From assembly GCF_001905125.1 (NCBI RefSeq), contig NZ_LWLE01000038.1, forward strand, positions 273,457 to 337,456: a stretch of DNA of 64,000 bases, written 5' to 3'. The notes beneath the pieces were generated by a model. It did not search any database. It had not been told where the DNA came from and saw nothing but the letters and a program-made list of their open reading frames with translations. How positions within the stretch are numbered: the stretch's first letter is position 1; the number at the start of each line of letters is the position of its first letter. The position numbers and the translations under genes were made by a program. Positions 9,610 to 18,126 of this stretch are shown here, piece after piece. The DNA comes from Streptomyces sp. TSRI0281 (lineage in GTDB: Bacteria; Actinomycetota; Actinomycetes; Streptomycetales; Streptomycetaceae).

Positions 9610-10218
9610 TCACCGCCCGGGAGGCACCGCCGTCGGCGCCATCGGCGGCAGCGGGAGGGGGAGTCCCGGCAGCCCGTCGATGCTCGTGGCGATGTCCGGC
9701 TTCTTCTCGAAGTACGCGCTGAGGCTCTCGTCGTCCTCGCGCCGGAACCGGTCGGCGTGCAACGGGCGGTCCTGGTCGTACGAGAGGTGGGGCACCGCGA
9801 ATCCGCAGGTGTCCCGGATCAGTTCGGCCCGCACGACGATGATCGCGCGCAGCCCGTGCGGGGTGGGGTCGACACCGGGGAAGTGGTCCAGGAGCCCGGT
9901 GAACCGCGCATCGTCGCGGAAGACCGGCTCACCGCGGCCGTGCACCCGCACGATGGTGGGCGGTCCCTGGAAGGCGCACCACATCAGCGTGATGCGCCCG
10001 TTCTCGCGCAGGTGGGCGATGGTCTCCGCGTTGCTCCCGGCGAAGTCCAGGTAGGCCACGGTCCGTTCGTCGACCACGGCGAACGAGCCGCTGACGCCCT
10101 TGGGGGAGAGGTTGACCGTGCCGTCGGCGTCCAGGGGAGCGGTCGCCGTGAAGAACAGGGGCTGCTCCTCGATGAAGGTCCTCAGCCGTCCGTCGATGCG
10201 TTCATATGTCTTTCCCAT
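9610..10218 (-). CDS. Pyridoxamine 5'-phosphate oxidase family protein
   Basis: A 202-residue split-barrel flavoprotein-like protein of the PNPOx superfamily. FFTATAPLDADGTVNLSPKG near residues 22-41, VAYLDFAGSNAETIAHLRENGRITLMW and the following strands are typical. The substrate is unknown; many relatives bind FMN or F420. The start ATG at 10218 agrees with the family, and longer upstream reading runs into tandem repeats. It is divergent from argG. Confidence 0.85.
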   Translation of the reverse strand: MGKTYERIDGRLRTFIEEQPLFFTATAPLDADGTVNLSPKGVSGSFAVVDERTVAYLDFAGSNAETIAHLRENGRITLMWCAFQGPPTIVRVHGRGEPVFRDDARFTGLLDHFPGVDPTPHGLRAIIVVRAELIRDTCGFAVPHLSYDQDRPLHADRFRREDDESLSAYFEKKPDIATSIDGLPGLPLPLPPMAPTAVPPGR

Positions 10219-10237
10219 GGTGTCGAGTATCGGCGGC

Positions 10238-10303
10238 GAAGGCCCGTCTGCCGAGAGATGAAGGCCCGCCTGCCGAGGGATGAAGGCCCGCCTGCCGAGG
10301 GAT
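10238..10303. repeat. Three 22-bp tandem repeats
   Basis: Three head-to-tail copies of gaaggcccgYctgccgagRgat occupy 10238-10259, 10260-10281 and 10282-10303. The first copy differs at two positions; the other two are identical. They lie between the PNPOx-like start and the argG promoter. Confidence 0.9.
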
Positions 10304-10345
10304 ATGGCACGACACATCACCGCCGCACGTCTCTGACCAGCGGTT

Positions 10346-10393
10346 TTGACAAAGCATACGGAGGACTGCATAGTTATACCCATCAGTGATTGC
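10346..10393 (+). promoter_or_regulatory. argG promoter with ARG-box-like half-sites
   Basis: TTGACA (10346-10351) and CATAGT (10369-10374) have a 17-bp spacer. GCATAC (10354-10359), TGCATA (10367-10372) and a TTGCAC (10390-10395 vicinity) repeat the ARG half-site, overlapping the -10. ArgR repression is the likely outcome, by analogy with argC. Confidence 0.7.
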
Positions 10394-10410
10394 ACCGTAA
10401 GGAGAAACCC

Positions 10411-11604
10411 GTGACCGAGCGCGTCGTACTCGCCTACTCGGGCGGCCTGGACACCTCCGTCGCCATCGGCTGGATCGCCGAGGAGACGGGCGCCGAGGTC
10501 ATCGCCGTTGCCGTGGACGTCGGCCAGGGCGGCGAGGACCTGGACGTCATCCGCAAGCGCGCGCTCGCCTGCGGTGCCGTCGAAGCCGAGGTCGCGGACG
10601 CGAAGGACGAGTTCGCCGAGGAGTACTGCCTCCCCGCGATCAAGGCCAACGCCCTCTACATGGACCGCTACCCGCTGGTCTCCGCCCTCTCCCGGCCGAC
10701 CATCGTCAAGCACCTCGTCGCCGCCGCGAAGAAGCACAACGCGGGCGTCGTCGCCCACGGCTGCACCGGCAAGGGCAACGACCAGGTCCGCTTCGAGGCC
10801 GGCATCTCGGCCCTCGGCCCCGACCTGAAGTGCATCGCCCCGGTCCGTGACTACGCGATGACCCGGGACAAGGCGATCGCCTTCTGCGAGGAGAAGAACC
10901 TCCCGATCGCGACCACCAAGAAGTCCCCGTACTCCATCGACCAGAACGTCTTCGGGCGCGCCGTCGAGACGGGCTTCCTGGAGGACATCTGGAACGCGCC
11001 GATCGAGGACATCTACGAGTACACCGAGAACCCGGCCGCCGTGCGCGAGGCCGACGAGGTCGTCATCTCCTTCAAGGAGGGCGTCCCGGTCGCCATCGAC
11101 GGCAAGCCGGTCACCGTGCTCCAGGCGATCCAGCAGCTCAACGAGCGGGCCGGCGGCCAGGGCGTCGGCCGGATCGACATGGTCGAGGACCGGCTCGTGG
11201 GCATCAAGTCCCGCGAGGTGTACGAGGCTCCCGGCGCGATCGCCCTGATCACCGCCCACCAGGAGCTGGAGAACGTCACCGTCGAGCGCGAACTGGCCCG
11301 CTACAAGCGCCAGGTCGAGCAGCGCTGGGGCGAGATGGTCTACGACGGCCTGTGGTTCTCCCCGCTCAAGCGCGCCCTGGACGGCTTCATCAACGAGGCC
11401 AACCAGCACGTCACCGGTGACATCCGGATGACCCTGCACGCCGGCCGCGCCGTCGTCACGGGTCGCAGGTCCGAGCAGTCGCTGTACGACTTCAACCTCG
11501 CCACCTACGACTCGGGCGATACGTTCGACCAGTCCAAGGCGCAGGGCTTCATCGAGATCTTCGGCCTTTCGTCGAAGATCGCCGCCAAGCGTGACCTGGT
11601 CTGA
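10411..11604 (+). CDS. argG: Argininosuccinate synthase
   Basis: ArgG (397 residues) condenses citrulline and aspartate with ATP. VLAYSGGLDTSVAIGW near residues 6-21 is the N-type ATP pyrophosphatase loop; AHGCTGKGNDQVRFE near 117 and SPYSIDQNVFGRAVETG near 173 bind citrulline and aspartate. GTG 10411 follows TAAGGAG by 6 bp. argH is 88 bp downstream after a hairpin. Confidence 0.97.
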   Translation: MTERVVLAYSGGLDTSVAIGWIAEETGAEVIAVAVDVGQGGEDLDVIRKRALACGAVEAEVADAKDEFAEEYCLPAIKANALYMDRYPLVSALSRPTIVKHLVAAAKKHNAGVVAHGCTGKGNDQVRFEAGISALGPDLKCIAPVRDYAMTRDKAIAFCEEKNLPIATTKKSPYSIDQNVFGRAVETGFLEDIWNAPIEDIYEYTENPAAVREADEVVISFKEGVPVAIDGKPVTVLQAIQQLNERAGGQGVGRIDMVEDRLVGIKSREVYEAPGAIALITAHQELENVTVERELARYKRQVEQRWGEMVYDGLWFSPLKRALDGFINEANQHVTGDIRMTLHAGRAVVTGRRSEQSLYDFNLATYDSGDTFDQSKAQGFIEIFGLSSKIAAKRDLV

Positions 11605-11621
11605 CCGCCACCTGTTACGTC

Positions 11622-11656
11622 ACCGCCTCCCCGTTCCTTCGCGGCGGGGAGGCGGT
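11622..11656 (+). terminator. Hairpin between argG and argH
   Basis: ACCGCCTCCCCG (11622-11633) and CGGGGAGGCGGT (11645-11656) form a perfect 12-bp stem with an 11-nt loop, 18 bp after the argG stop. No T-run follows. It may partly terminate or protect the argG end, leaving argH at a lower level. Confidence 0.6.
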
Positions 11657-11692
11657 CGCACATCCACCCCCTTGTTCTCCGAGGAGCACGCA

Positions 11693-13132
11693 GTGAGCAA
11701 CGGCACCGGCAACGGCAACAGCGACGTACGCCTCTGGGGCGCCCGCTTCGCCGACGGCCCGGCCGAGGCGCTGGCCAAGCTGTCCGCGTCCGTCCACTTC
11801 GACTGGCGGCTCGCGCCGTACGACATCGCCGGCTCCCGCGCCCACGCGCGTGTCCTCAACAAGGCGGGACTGCTCACCGAGGACGAGCTGACCCGGATGA
11901 CCGCCGGTCTCGACCGGCTCGAAGCCGATGTCGCCGACGGATCCTTCACCGGCACCATCGCCGACGAGGACGTCCACACCGCGCTGGAGCGCGGCCTGCT
12001 GGAGCGCCTCGGCCCCGACCTCGGTGGCAAACTGCGGGCCGGCCGCTCCCGCAACGACCAGATCGCCACGCTCTTCCGGATGTACCTGCGCGACCACGCC
12101 CGGATCATCGGCTCACTGATCGCCGACCTCCAGGACGCCCTGGTCGGTCTCGCCGAGGCACACCCGGACGTGGCCATGCCCGGCCGTACACACCTCCAGC
12201 ACGCCCAGCCCGTCCTCTTCGCCCACCATGTGCTGGCCCACGTCCAGTCCCTGACCCGGGACGCCGAGCGGCTGCGCCAGTGGGACGAGCGGACCGCCGT
12301 GTCCCCGTACGGCTCCGGAGCGCTCGCCGGGTCCTCGCTCGGCCTCGACCCGGAGGCGGTCGCCGCCGACCTCGGCTTCGAGCGCGGCTCGGTGGCCAAC
12401 TCCATCGACGGCACGGCCTCGCGGGACTTCGTCGCCGAATTCGCCTTCATCACCGCGATGATCGGCGTCAACCTCTCCCGGATCGCGGAGGAGGTCATCA
12501 TCTGGAACACGAAGGAGTTCTCCTTCGTCACCCTGCACGACGCCTTCTCCACCGGCTCGTCGATCATGCCGCAGAAGAAGAACCCGGACATCGCCGAGCT
12601 GGCGCGCGGCAAGTCCGGCCGTCTGATCGGCAATCTGACGGGCCTGATGGCCACGCTGAAGGCCCTCCCGCTCGCGTACAACCGTGACCTCCAGGAAGAC
12701 AAGGAGCCGGTCTTCGACTCCTGCGACCAGCTCGAAGTCCTGCTGCCCGCCTTCACCGGCATGATGGCCACGCTCACCGTCAACCGGGAGCGCATGGAGG
12801 AGCTGGCCCCGGCCGGCTTCTCGCTCGCCACCGACATCGCCGAGTGGCTGGTCAAGCAGGGCGTCCCGTTCCGGGTCGCACACGAGGTCGCGGGCGAGTG
12901 CGTCAAGGAGTGCGAGCAGCACGGCATCGAGCTGGACCAGCTCACCGACGAGCAGTTCGCGAAGATCTCCGAGCACCTCACCCCGGAGGTCCGCACCGTC
13001 CTCGACGTGCGCGGCGCCCTCGCCTCCCGCAATGGCCGGGGCGGTACGGCGCCCTCCGCCGTCGCCGTGCAGCTCGCCGAGGTGAAGAGCGACCTGGCGG
13101 CCCAGCACGCCTGGGCGACCGCACAGCGGTAG
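11693..13132 (+). CDS. argH: Argininosuccinate lyase
   Basis: ArgH (479 residues) splits argininosuccinate into arginine and fumarate. GGKLRAGRSRNDQIATLFRM near residue 107, GRTHLQHAQPV near 163 and the signature loop GSSIMPQKKNPDIAEL near 285 are all present. GTG 11693 is preceded by GAGGAG. It is probably co-transcribed with argG across the hairpin, since no clear separate promoter is seen. Confidence 0.97.
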   Translation: MSNGTGNGNSDVRLWGARFADGPAEALAKLSASVHFDWRLAPYDIAGSRAHARVLNKAGLLTEDELTRMTAGLDRLEADVADGSFTGTIADEDVHTALERGLLERLGPDLGGKLRAGRSRNDQIATLFRMYLRDHARIIGSLIADLQDALVGLAEAHPDVAMPGRTHLQHAQPVLFAHHVLAHVQSLTRDAERLRQWDERTAVSPYGSGALAGSSLGLDPEAVAADLGFERGSVANSIDGTASRDFVAEFAFITAMIGVNLSRIAEEVIIWNTKEFSFVTLHDAFSTGSSIMPQKKNPDIAELARGKSGRLIGNLTGLMATLKALPLAYNRDLQEDKEPVFDSCDQLEVLLPAFTGMMATLTVNRERMEELAPAGFSLATDIAEWLVKQGVPFRVAHEVAGECVKECEQHGIELDQLTDEQFAKISEHLTPEVRTVLDVRGALASRNGRGGTAPSAVAVQLAEVKSDLAAQHAWATAQR

Positions 13133-13233
13133 CGGCCACGAGGGGCGCGGCGCCCGCTCAACAGGTGTACGAAGGGCATCGCGGGCTACGTTGGTCGGGA
13201 CGGAGCAACGGAACCGACCACGAGGAGCCCGCG

Positions 13234-14205
13234 ATGCCCTTCGCCGCCCTGGCCGCCGCGACGACCCCGACCGCTCACATCGGGCTCGGCCTTGCCGCCG
13301 TCGGCAGGCCCGGCTACATTAATCTGCACCGCGACCGGGACCTGCCCGCCGACCGGGGCGTCGACGCGCTGCGCGCCCGCACCCATGAGCTCCTGGACGC
13401 CGCCTACGCCCAGGGCGTCCGCTACTTCGACGCGGCCCGCTCCTACGGCCGCTCCGAGGAGTTCCTGGCCGGCTGGCTGACCGCCCACCCCGAGGTCTCG
13501 GACGTCGTCATCGGCAGCAAATGGGGCTACACCTACACCGCGGACTGGAGCGTCGACGCCGAGGCGCACGAGGTCAAGGACCACAGCCTGTCCATGTACG
13601 AGCGCCAGCGCGCCGAGACCGCCGAGCTGCTGGGGGACCGGCTCGACCTCTACCAGATCCACTCGGTGACCGCCGACAGCCCGGCGCTCGACGACAAGGC
13701 ACTGCACGAGCGCCTCGCCGCGCTCGCCGCCGAGGGCGTCACCGTCGGCCTCTCCACCAGCGGACCCGGTCAGGCCGACGCCATCCGGGCCGCCCTCACC
13801 GTCACGGTGGACGGCGAGCCCCTGTTCCGCACCGTCCAGGCCACCTACAACGCGCTGGAGACCTCGGCCGGACCGGCGCTCGCCGAGGCCCATGACGCCG
13901 GGCTCACCGTGATCGTCAAGGAGGGCATGGCCAACGGGCGCCTGGCCGGTGCCGAGGCCCCCGCCGTCGTCCAGGAGATCGCCGCCCGGGCCGACGTCGG
14001 CAGTGACGCGGTCGCTCTCGCGTTCGTCCTGCGCCGGCCCTGGGCCGGTGTCGTCCTCTCCGGTGCGGCCACCGTGAACCAGCTCTCCGGCAATCTGCAC
14101 GCCGCCGTCGTCGATCTCGACGAGGAAGGGCGCGACCGGCTCGACGCACTGGTGGAGGAGCCGGAGGCGTACTGGCGCCACCGCTCCACACTGCCGTGGA
14201 GCTGA
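13234..14205 (+). CDS. Aldo/keto reductase
   Basis: A 323-residue NADPH-dependent aldo/keto reductase-type TIM barrel. HIGLGLAAVGRPGYIN opens the fold; GVRYFDAARSYGRSEEFLAGWL carries the catalytic Asp and Tyr (residues about 67-73); IGSKWGYTYTADW supplies the Lys, and the QIHSVTADS strand its His. The C-terminal segment with FVLRRPWAGVVLSGAATVNQL is the coenzyme site. Substrate is unknown. GAGGAG lies 7 bp before ATG 13234. Confidence 0.9.
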   Translation: MPFAALAAATTPTAHIGLGLAAVGRPGYINLHRDRDLPADRGVDALRARTHELLDAAYAQGVRYFDAARSYGRSEEFLAGWLTAHPEVSDVVIGSKWGYTYTADWSVDAEAHEVKDHSLSMYERQRAETAELLGDRLDLYQIHSVTADSPALDDKALHERLAALAAEGVTVGLSTSGPGQADAIRAALTVTVDGEPLFRTVQATYNALETSAGPALAEAHDAGLTVIVKEGMANGRLAGAEAPAVVQEIAARADVGSDAVALAFVLRRPWAGVVLSGAATVNQLSGNLHAAVVDLDEEGRDRLDALVEEPEAYWRHRSTLPWS

Positions 14206-14269
14206 CCCGGCCCCGTCGCACCGGCCCGTCGCACGGCCCCGTCAGCGGGGCCTGGACCCGACACTCCTC

Positions 14270-14374
14270 AAGGACTGATCCCTCAACGGAGCAATCCACC
14301 AAGGAGTGATTCCGCACGGACGGGTCCCGCACGGACGGGTCCCGCACGGACCGGTCCTGCACGGACCGTCCGTC
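14270..14374. repeat. Seven degenerate 15-bp tandem repeats
   Basis: Seven 15-bp units run from 14270 to 14374. The last four resemble cacggacgggtcccg closely (units 4 and 5 are identical), while the first three are diverged. They lie between two convergent genes and the last unit reaches the HAD stop codon. Confidence 0.8.
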
Positions 14375-14897
14375 AGGGGCCGGTGGCCCCGGCTCCCGCG
14401 GCCCAGTCGGCGAGCGCTTCGAAGTCGCCGCGCTCCAGGCCGATGCGCGGATCGATCTGCCGCAGCAGCGCTCGCACCGGGTGATGGGCGGCGACCCACT
14501 CCCGGTCCCGGCCGGTGATCTCGTCGTCGACCCAGGCGAACGGCCTTCCGGCCGCGTACTCGACGATGTACCGCGTCTTCCAGTACGTCCCGTCCGGCGC
14601 GCTGCCGTGCATCTCGGGCCAGTCGATGTACGGCAGCACGGGCAGCCCGAGATGCGGGCCGATCCACTCGTTGGCCTCGTCCTTCCAGGTGGTGGCCCAG
14701 ATCAGCTCGTACCGTCCGGCCAGGCTCAGCAGTTCGTCGCCGTGTGCCGGGTTGAGCAGGACGGGAAGGGGAGGGCCCGCGGTCCACCCCGTCGGGCGCA
14801 TCCGGTGTCTGCGGTATCCGTCCGGCGCCTTGCGGCGGGACAGCGCCGCGTACGGATTGAGCGGACCGTCGATGTCGATCAGCAGCAGCGGCTTCAT
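14373..14897 (-). CDS. HAD-like hydrolase (Swiss Army Knife type)
   Basis: This 174-residue protein has HAD-like phosphatase motifs: LIDIDGPLNPY near residue 6-16 (DxD nucleophile), WATTWKDEAN near 69 (motif II Thr) and WVDDEI near 125 (motif IV acids). It resembles the short HAD domain found in Swiss Army Knife RNA-repair proteins, but here stands alone. Substrate and role are unknown. It is divergent from the TetR gene. Confidence 0.8.
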   Translation of the reverse strand: MKPLLLIDIDGPLNPYAALSRRKAPDGYRRHRMRPTGWTAGPPLPVLLNPAHGDELLSLAGRYELIWATTWKDEANEWIGPHLGLPVLPYIDWPEMHGSAPDGTYWKTRYIVEYAAGRPFAWVDDEITGRDREWVAAHHPVRALLRQIDPRIGLERGDFEALADWAAGAGATGP

Positions 14898-15020
14898 GCC
14901 CTTATGCTGCCCACTTCGCCGTCGCCGCGGCACCGGATATCGCTCAGCGGCATCGGTGGCGGTCTCCGCCGCCACCGCGTCCGGACGTGGCGTGCGGGCA
15001 GGGCGGCCCCCCCTCACCTG

Positions 15021-15052
15021 GTGAGACGTTAATGTCTCACATGGGTTAAGGT
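15021..15052 (+). promoter_or_regulatory. TetR promoter and palindromic operator
   Basis: GTGAGACGTTAATGTCTCAC (15021-15040) has 7-bp perfect arms and a 6-bp centre, typical of TetR-family operators. A TAAGGT -10-like hexamer at 15047-15052 puts the transcription start at or next to ATG 15059. The mRNA is then probably leaderless and the repressor would cover the -35 region. Confidence 0.65.
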
Positions 15053-15058
15053 CGTCTC

Positions 15059-15610
15059 ATGACTCTCGACCGTGAGCAGGTGCTGCGCAGTGCCGCCGCC
15101 CTGCTGACCCATAAATCCACGGCCACCATGGATGAGGTCGCCAAGGCCGCGGGCATCGGCCGCGCCACCCTTCACCGTCATTTCGCCGGGCGGGACGCCC
15201 TGGTGAAGGCGCTGGAGGAGCTCGGCATCCGGGAATTCGAAGCGGCCCTGGATGCCGCCGCGCTCGACGAGGGCACCGCCGAGGAAGGGCTGCGCCGCCT
15301 CGTCGCGGCCGTCGAGCCCGGTGCCGGGCTGCTTTCCTTCCTCGTCACCGAGAACCAGCTCTTCGAGGGCGATGAGGTGAACGAGGGCTGGAACCGGCTC
15401 GACGCCAGGGTCTCCGCCTTCTTCCGGCGCGGTCAGGAACGCGGCGAGTTCCGTATCGACCTCACCCCCGCCTGGCTGACCGAGGCCCTCTACGGGCTCA
15501 TCGGCACCGGCGCCTGGTCCGTCCAGGTGGGACGGGTCGCCGCACAGGACTTCCAGTACATGATCGTCGAGTTGCTGCTCGGCGGAGCACGGCGGAGCGT
15601 GGAGCAATGA
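15059..15610 (+). CDS. TetR family transcriptional regulator
   Basis: A 183-residue TetR-family repressor. The helix-turn-helix is MDEVAKAAGIGRATLHRHFAGRDALVKALEE, residues about 22-52. The C-terminal part is helical with a likely ligand pocket. A 20-bp palindrome overlaps its own promoter. The stop overlaps the start of the downstream MFS transporter by 4 bp, so the pair is a classic drug-sensing repressor with its efflux pump. The inducer is not visible. Confidence 0.93.
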   Translation: MTLDREQVLRSAAALLTHKSTATMDEVAKAAGIGRATLHRHFAGRDALVKALEELGIREFEAALDAAALDEGTAEEGLRRLVAAVEPGAGLLSFLVTENQLFEGDEVNEGWNRLDARVSAFFRRGQERGEFRIDLTPAWLTEALYGLIGTGAWSVQVGRVAAQDFQYMIVELLLGGARRSVEQ

Positions 15611-17151
15611 CCAGCATCGACCAGCACCAGCACACCGCGGACGTCGTACGCCGCCCGGGGCGGTGGATCGCCCTGGCCGTACTCGTGCTCGCCGTGCTGC
15701 TGGTGGCCGTCGACGCGACCGTCCTCGGCCTCGCGACCCCGTTCCTCAGCGAGGACCTCGAACCGACCGGCACCCAGTTGCTCTGGATCGGCGATGTCTA
15801 CTCCTTCGTCATCGCCGGACTCCTCGTCTCCATGGGCAGCCTCGGTGACCGTATCGGCCGCAAGAAGCTGCTGCTGATCGGCGCCGTCGCGTTCGGCGCG
15901 GTCTCCGTGCTCAACGCGTACGCGCAGACCCCGGAGATGATGATCCTGGCCCGAGCGCTGCTCGGTGTCGCGGGCGCCACCCTGATGCCGTCCACGCTGG
16001 CCCTGATCCGCAACCTCTTCCACGACCCGCGCGAACGCAGCCTCGCCATCGGTATCTGGGGCGCCATGGCCTCCGCGGGCGCGGCCGTCGGCCCCGTCGT
16101 CGGCGGATTCCTCCTCGAACACTTCTGGTGGGGATCGGTCTTCCTCATCAACCTGCCCGTCATGGCGGTCCTCGTGGTCGTCGGCATCAAGCTGATCCCC
16201 GAGTCGAAGAACCCGGCACCGGGCCCCTGGGACCTGGTCAGTGTCGCGCTCTCCCTGATCGGCATGATCGGAGTCGTGTACGCCATCAAGGAGGTGGCCG
16301 CACACGGGGCGAGCTGGGAAGTCGCCGCGTCGGCCGTCATCGGCGTGGCCGCGCTCACCTGGTTCATCCGCAGGCAGCTCAAGCTGCCAGCGCCTCTGCT
16401 GGACATGCGGCTCTTCCACCACCGGGGCTTCTCTGGCGCGGTCCTCGCCGACCTGCTGACCATCCTCGGCCTGTCCGGGCTGGTCTTCTTCCTCTCCCAG
16501 TTCCTGCAACTGGTCCAGGGCCGCGGCCCGCTGGAAGCCGGGCTCGCCGAACTGCCCGCGGCCGTCGGCGCGGTCACCGCGGGTCTGCTGGCCGGATTCG
16601 CGGCCCGCCGTTTCTCGGTCCGCTCCGTGGTCTCCGGCGGACTCGCGGCGGTCGGCCTGGCCCTGGCGTCCGTGACCGTGCTCAGCAAGGACACCGGATA
16701 CCCGCTGCTCGGCGGGATGCTGCTGGTCGTCGGTGTCGGCGCCGGGTTCGCCTTCACCGTCACCGCCGATGTCATCCTCTCCAGCGTGCCGAAGGAGCAG
16801 GCGGGCTCCGCGTCCGCCGTCTCCGAAACGGCGTACGAACTCGGCGCCGCCCTCGGTATCGCCCTGCTCGGATCCATCGTCACCGGCGTCTACCAGGACT
16901 TCGTGACTCCGCCGGGCATCCCCTCCGACACGGCGGCGGCCGCCCATGAATCCCTCGGAGGCGCCGTCGAAGCGGCCACCGACCTGCCCGCGGGGCAGGC
17001 GGATCCCCTGATCTCGGTGGCCCAGGAGTCGTTCGTCGACGGGCTGCAGCTCGCCGCGGGCGTCGGTGCCTCGGTACTCCTGGCGACCGCCGTCGCCGCC
17101 TGGTTCCTGCTGCGGGGCCAGAAGCTGGAGGAGGGCATCGAGCACCCGTAA
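15607..17151 (+). CDS. MFS transporter, DHA2/EmrB-QacA type
   Basis: This 514-residue membrane protein has about 14 hydrophobic segments, as expected for the DHA2 family of drug/proton antiporters. The first spans VLVLAVLLVAVDATVLGLA; GDRIGRKKLLLIG is the loop 2-3 motif; GVAGATLMPSTLALIRNLF is the family motif C region. It overlaps the TetR gene and probably exports the compound that releases TetR. A strong hairpin follows. Confidence 0.93.
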   Translation: MTSIDQHQHTADVVRRPGRWIALAVLVLAVLLVAVDATVLGLATPFLSEDLEPTGTQLLWIGDVYSFVIAGLLVSMGSLGDRIGRKKLLLIGAVAFGAVSVLNAYAQTPEMMILARALLGVAGATLMPSTLALIRNLFHDPRERSLAIGIWGAMASAGAAVGPVVGGFLLEHFWWGSVFLINLPVMAVLVVVGIKLIPESKNPAPGPWDLVSVALSLIGMIGVVYAIKEVAAHGASWEVAASAVIGVAALTWFIRRQLKLPAPLLDMRLFHHRGFSGAVLADLLTILGLSGLVFFLSQFLQLVQGRGPLEAGLAELPAAVGAVTAGLLAGFAARRFSVRSVVSGGLAAVGLALASVTVLSKDTGYPLLGGMLLVVGVGAGFAFTVTADVILSSVPKEQAGSASAVSETAYELGAALGIALLGSIVTGVYQDFVTPPGIPSDTAAAAHESLGGAVEAATDLPAGQADPLISVAQESFVDGLQLAAGVGASVLLATAVAAWFLLRGQKLEEGIEHP

Positions 17152-17163
17152 CCACCCGTACGC

Positions 17164-17200
17164 GTAAGGGCCCGCACCCCCGAGGGGTGCGGGCCCTTAC
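17164..17200. terminator. Strong bidirectional terminator
   Basis: Perfect 17-bp arms (17164-17180 and 17184-17200) with a 3-nt loop lie between the convergent MFS and acyltransferase genes. Confidence 0.9.
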
Positions 17201-17210
17201 GTCACCGGGT

Positions 17211-17882
17211 TCAGGCGGCCTTGGCCTTCGTCGCGTAGATGTCCACGTACTCCTGGCCGGACAGCCGCATCACCTCGGCCATCACCGAGTCCGTCACGGC
17301 CCGCAGCACATAGCGGTCGCGGTCCATGCCCTCGTAGCGCGAGAACTCCATCGGCTCACCGAAGCGCACCGTGACCTTGCCCGGCCGGGGCAGTCCGGCG
17401 CCGCCCGGCTGGAGCTTGTCCGTGCCGATCATCGCGAACGGGATCACCGGCGCGCCCGTCATCAGCGTCAGCCGGGCGATACCCGTACGGCCCCGGTAGA
17501 GCCGGCCGTCGGGGGAGCGGGTGCCCTCCGGGTAGATCGCGAAGGCATGGCCCTCGTCCAGCACCCGGCGGCCCGTCATCAGCGCCGCCACACCACCGCG
17601 TCCGCCGTCCCGGTCCACCGGGATCATGCCGCAGCCGGTGAAGAACCAGGCCATCAGGCGGCCCTTGAGCCCCTTGCCCGTGACGTACTCGTCCTTGCCG
17701 ATGTAGAACACCGGCCGGTCGCAGCAGATCGGCATGATCATCGAGTCGATGAACGTGAGGTGGTTGCCCGCGAGGATCACCGGCCCGGACCCGGGGATGT
17801 TCTTCGCGCCTTCCACCTGCGGGCGGAACATCAGGCGCAGGATCGGTCCGAGCACTGCCTTGATGACCGTGAGTCGGGACAA
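17211..17882 (-). CDS. plsC: 1-acyl-glycerol-3-phosphate acyltransferase
   Basis: A 223-residue PlsC-family acyltransferase. NHLTFID (His41-Asp46) is the catalytic HX4D motif, and FAIYPEGTRSPDGRLYRG near residue 115 is the EGTR substrate motif. It should acylate lysophosphatidate (or a related lysolipid) at the membrane. An N-terminal hydrophobic segment (ILRLMF) is short. Its neighbour on the other strand is a glycerophosphodiester phosphodiesterase, so both act on glycerophospholipids, though they are divergently transcribed. Confidence 0.88.
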   Translation of the reverse strand: MSRLTVIKAVLGPILRLMFRPQVEGAKNIPGSGPVILAGNHLTFIDSMIMPICCDRPVFYIGKDEYVTGKGLKGRLMAWFFTGCGMIPVDRDGGRGGVAALMTGRRVLDEGHAFAIYPEGTRSPDGRLYRGRTGIARLTLMTGAPVIPFAMIGTDKLQPGGAGLPRPGKVTVRFGEPMEFSRYEGMDRDRYVLRAVTDSVMAEVMRLSGQEYVDIYATKAKAA

Positions 17883-18126
17883 CGGTTCCTCCGGTGTCGT
17901 GGCCGGGCCGGCCGAGGTGCGATGAGGGTCTGTGCGGGTGAGGGTCTGTGCAGGTGAGGACGATACTCGCGGGTACCGCCCGATCGCACATCGGGTTCAC
18001 GAAGTGGATACGCAGTGTTGACGCGTGTTTGCGCCATGTTCGCCCCGGGGCTGCCGGGCGGACGGCCCGGCTGCCTACGATCGGCCCTCGCTCGACAGGT
18101 GCCAGACACTACAGCCAGGAGCATTC

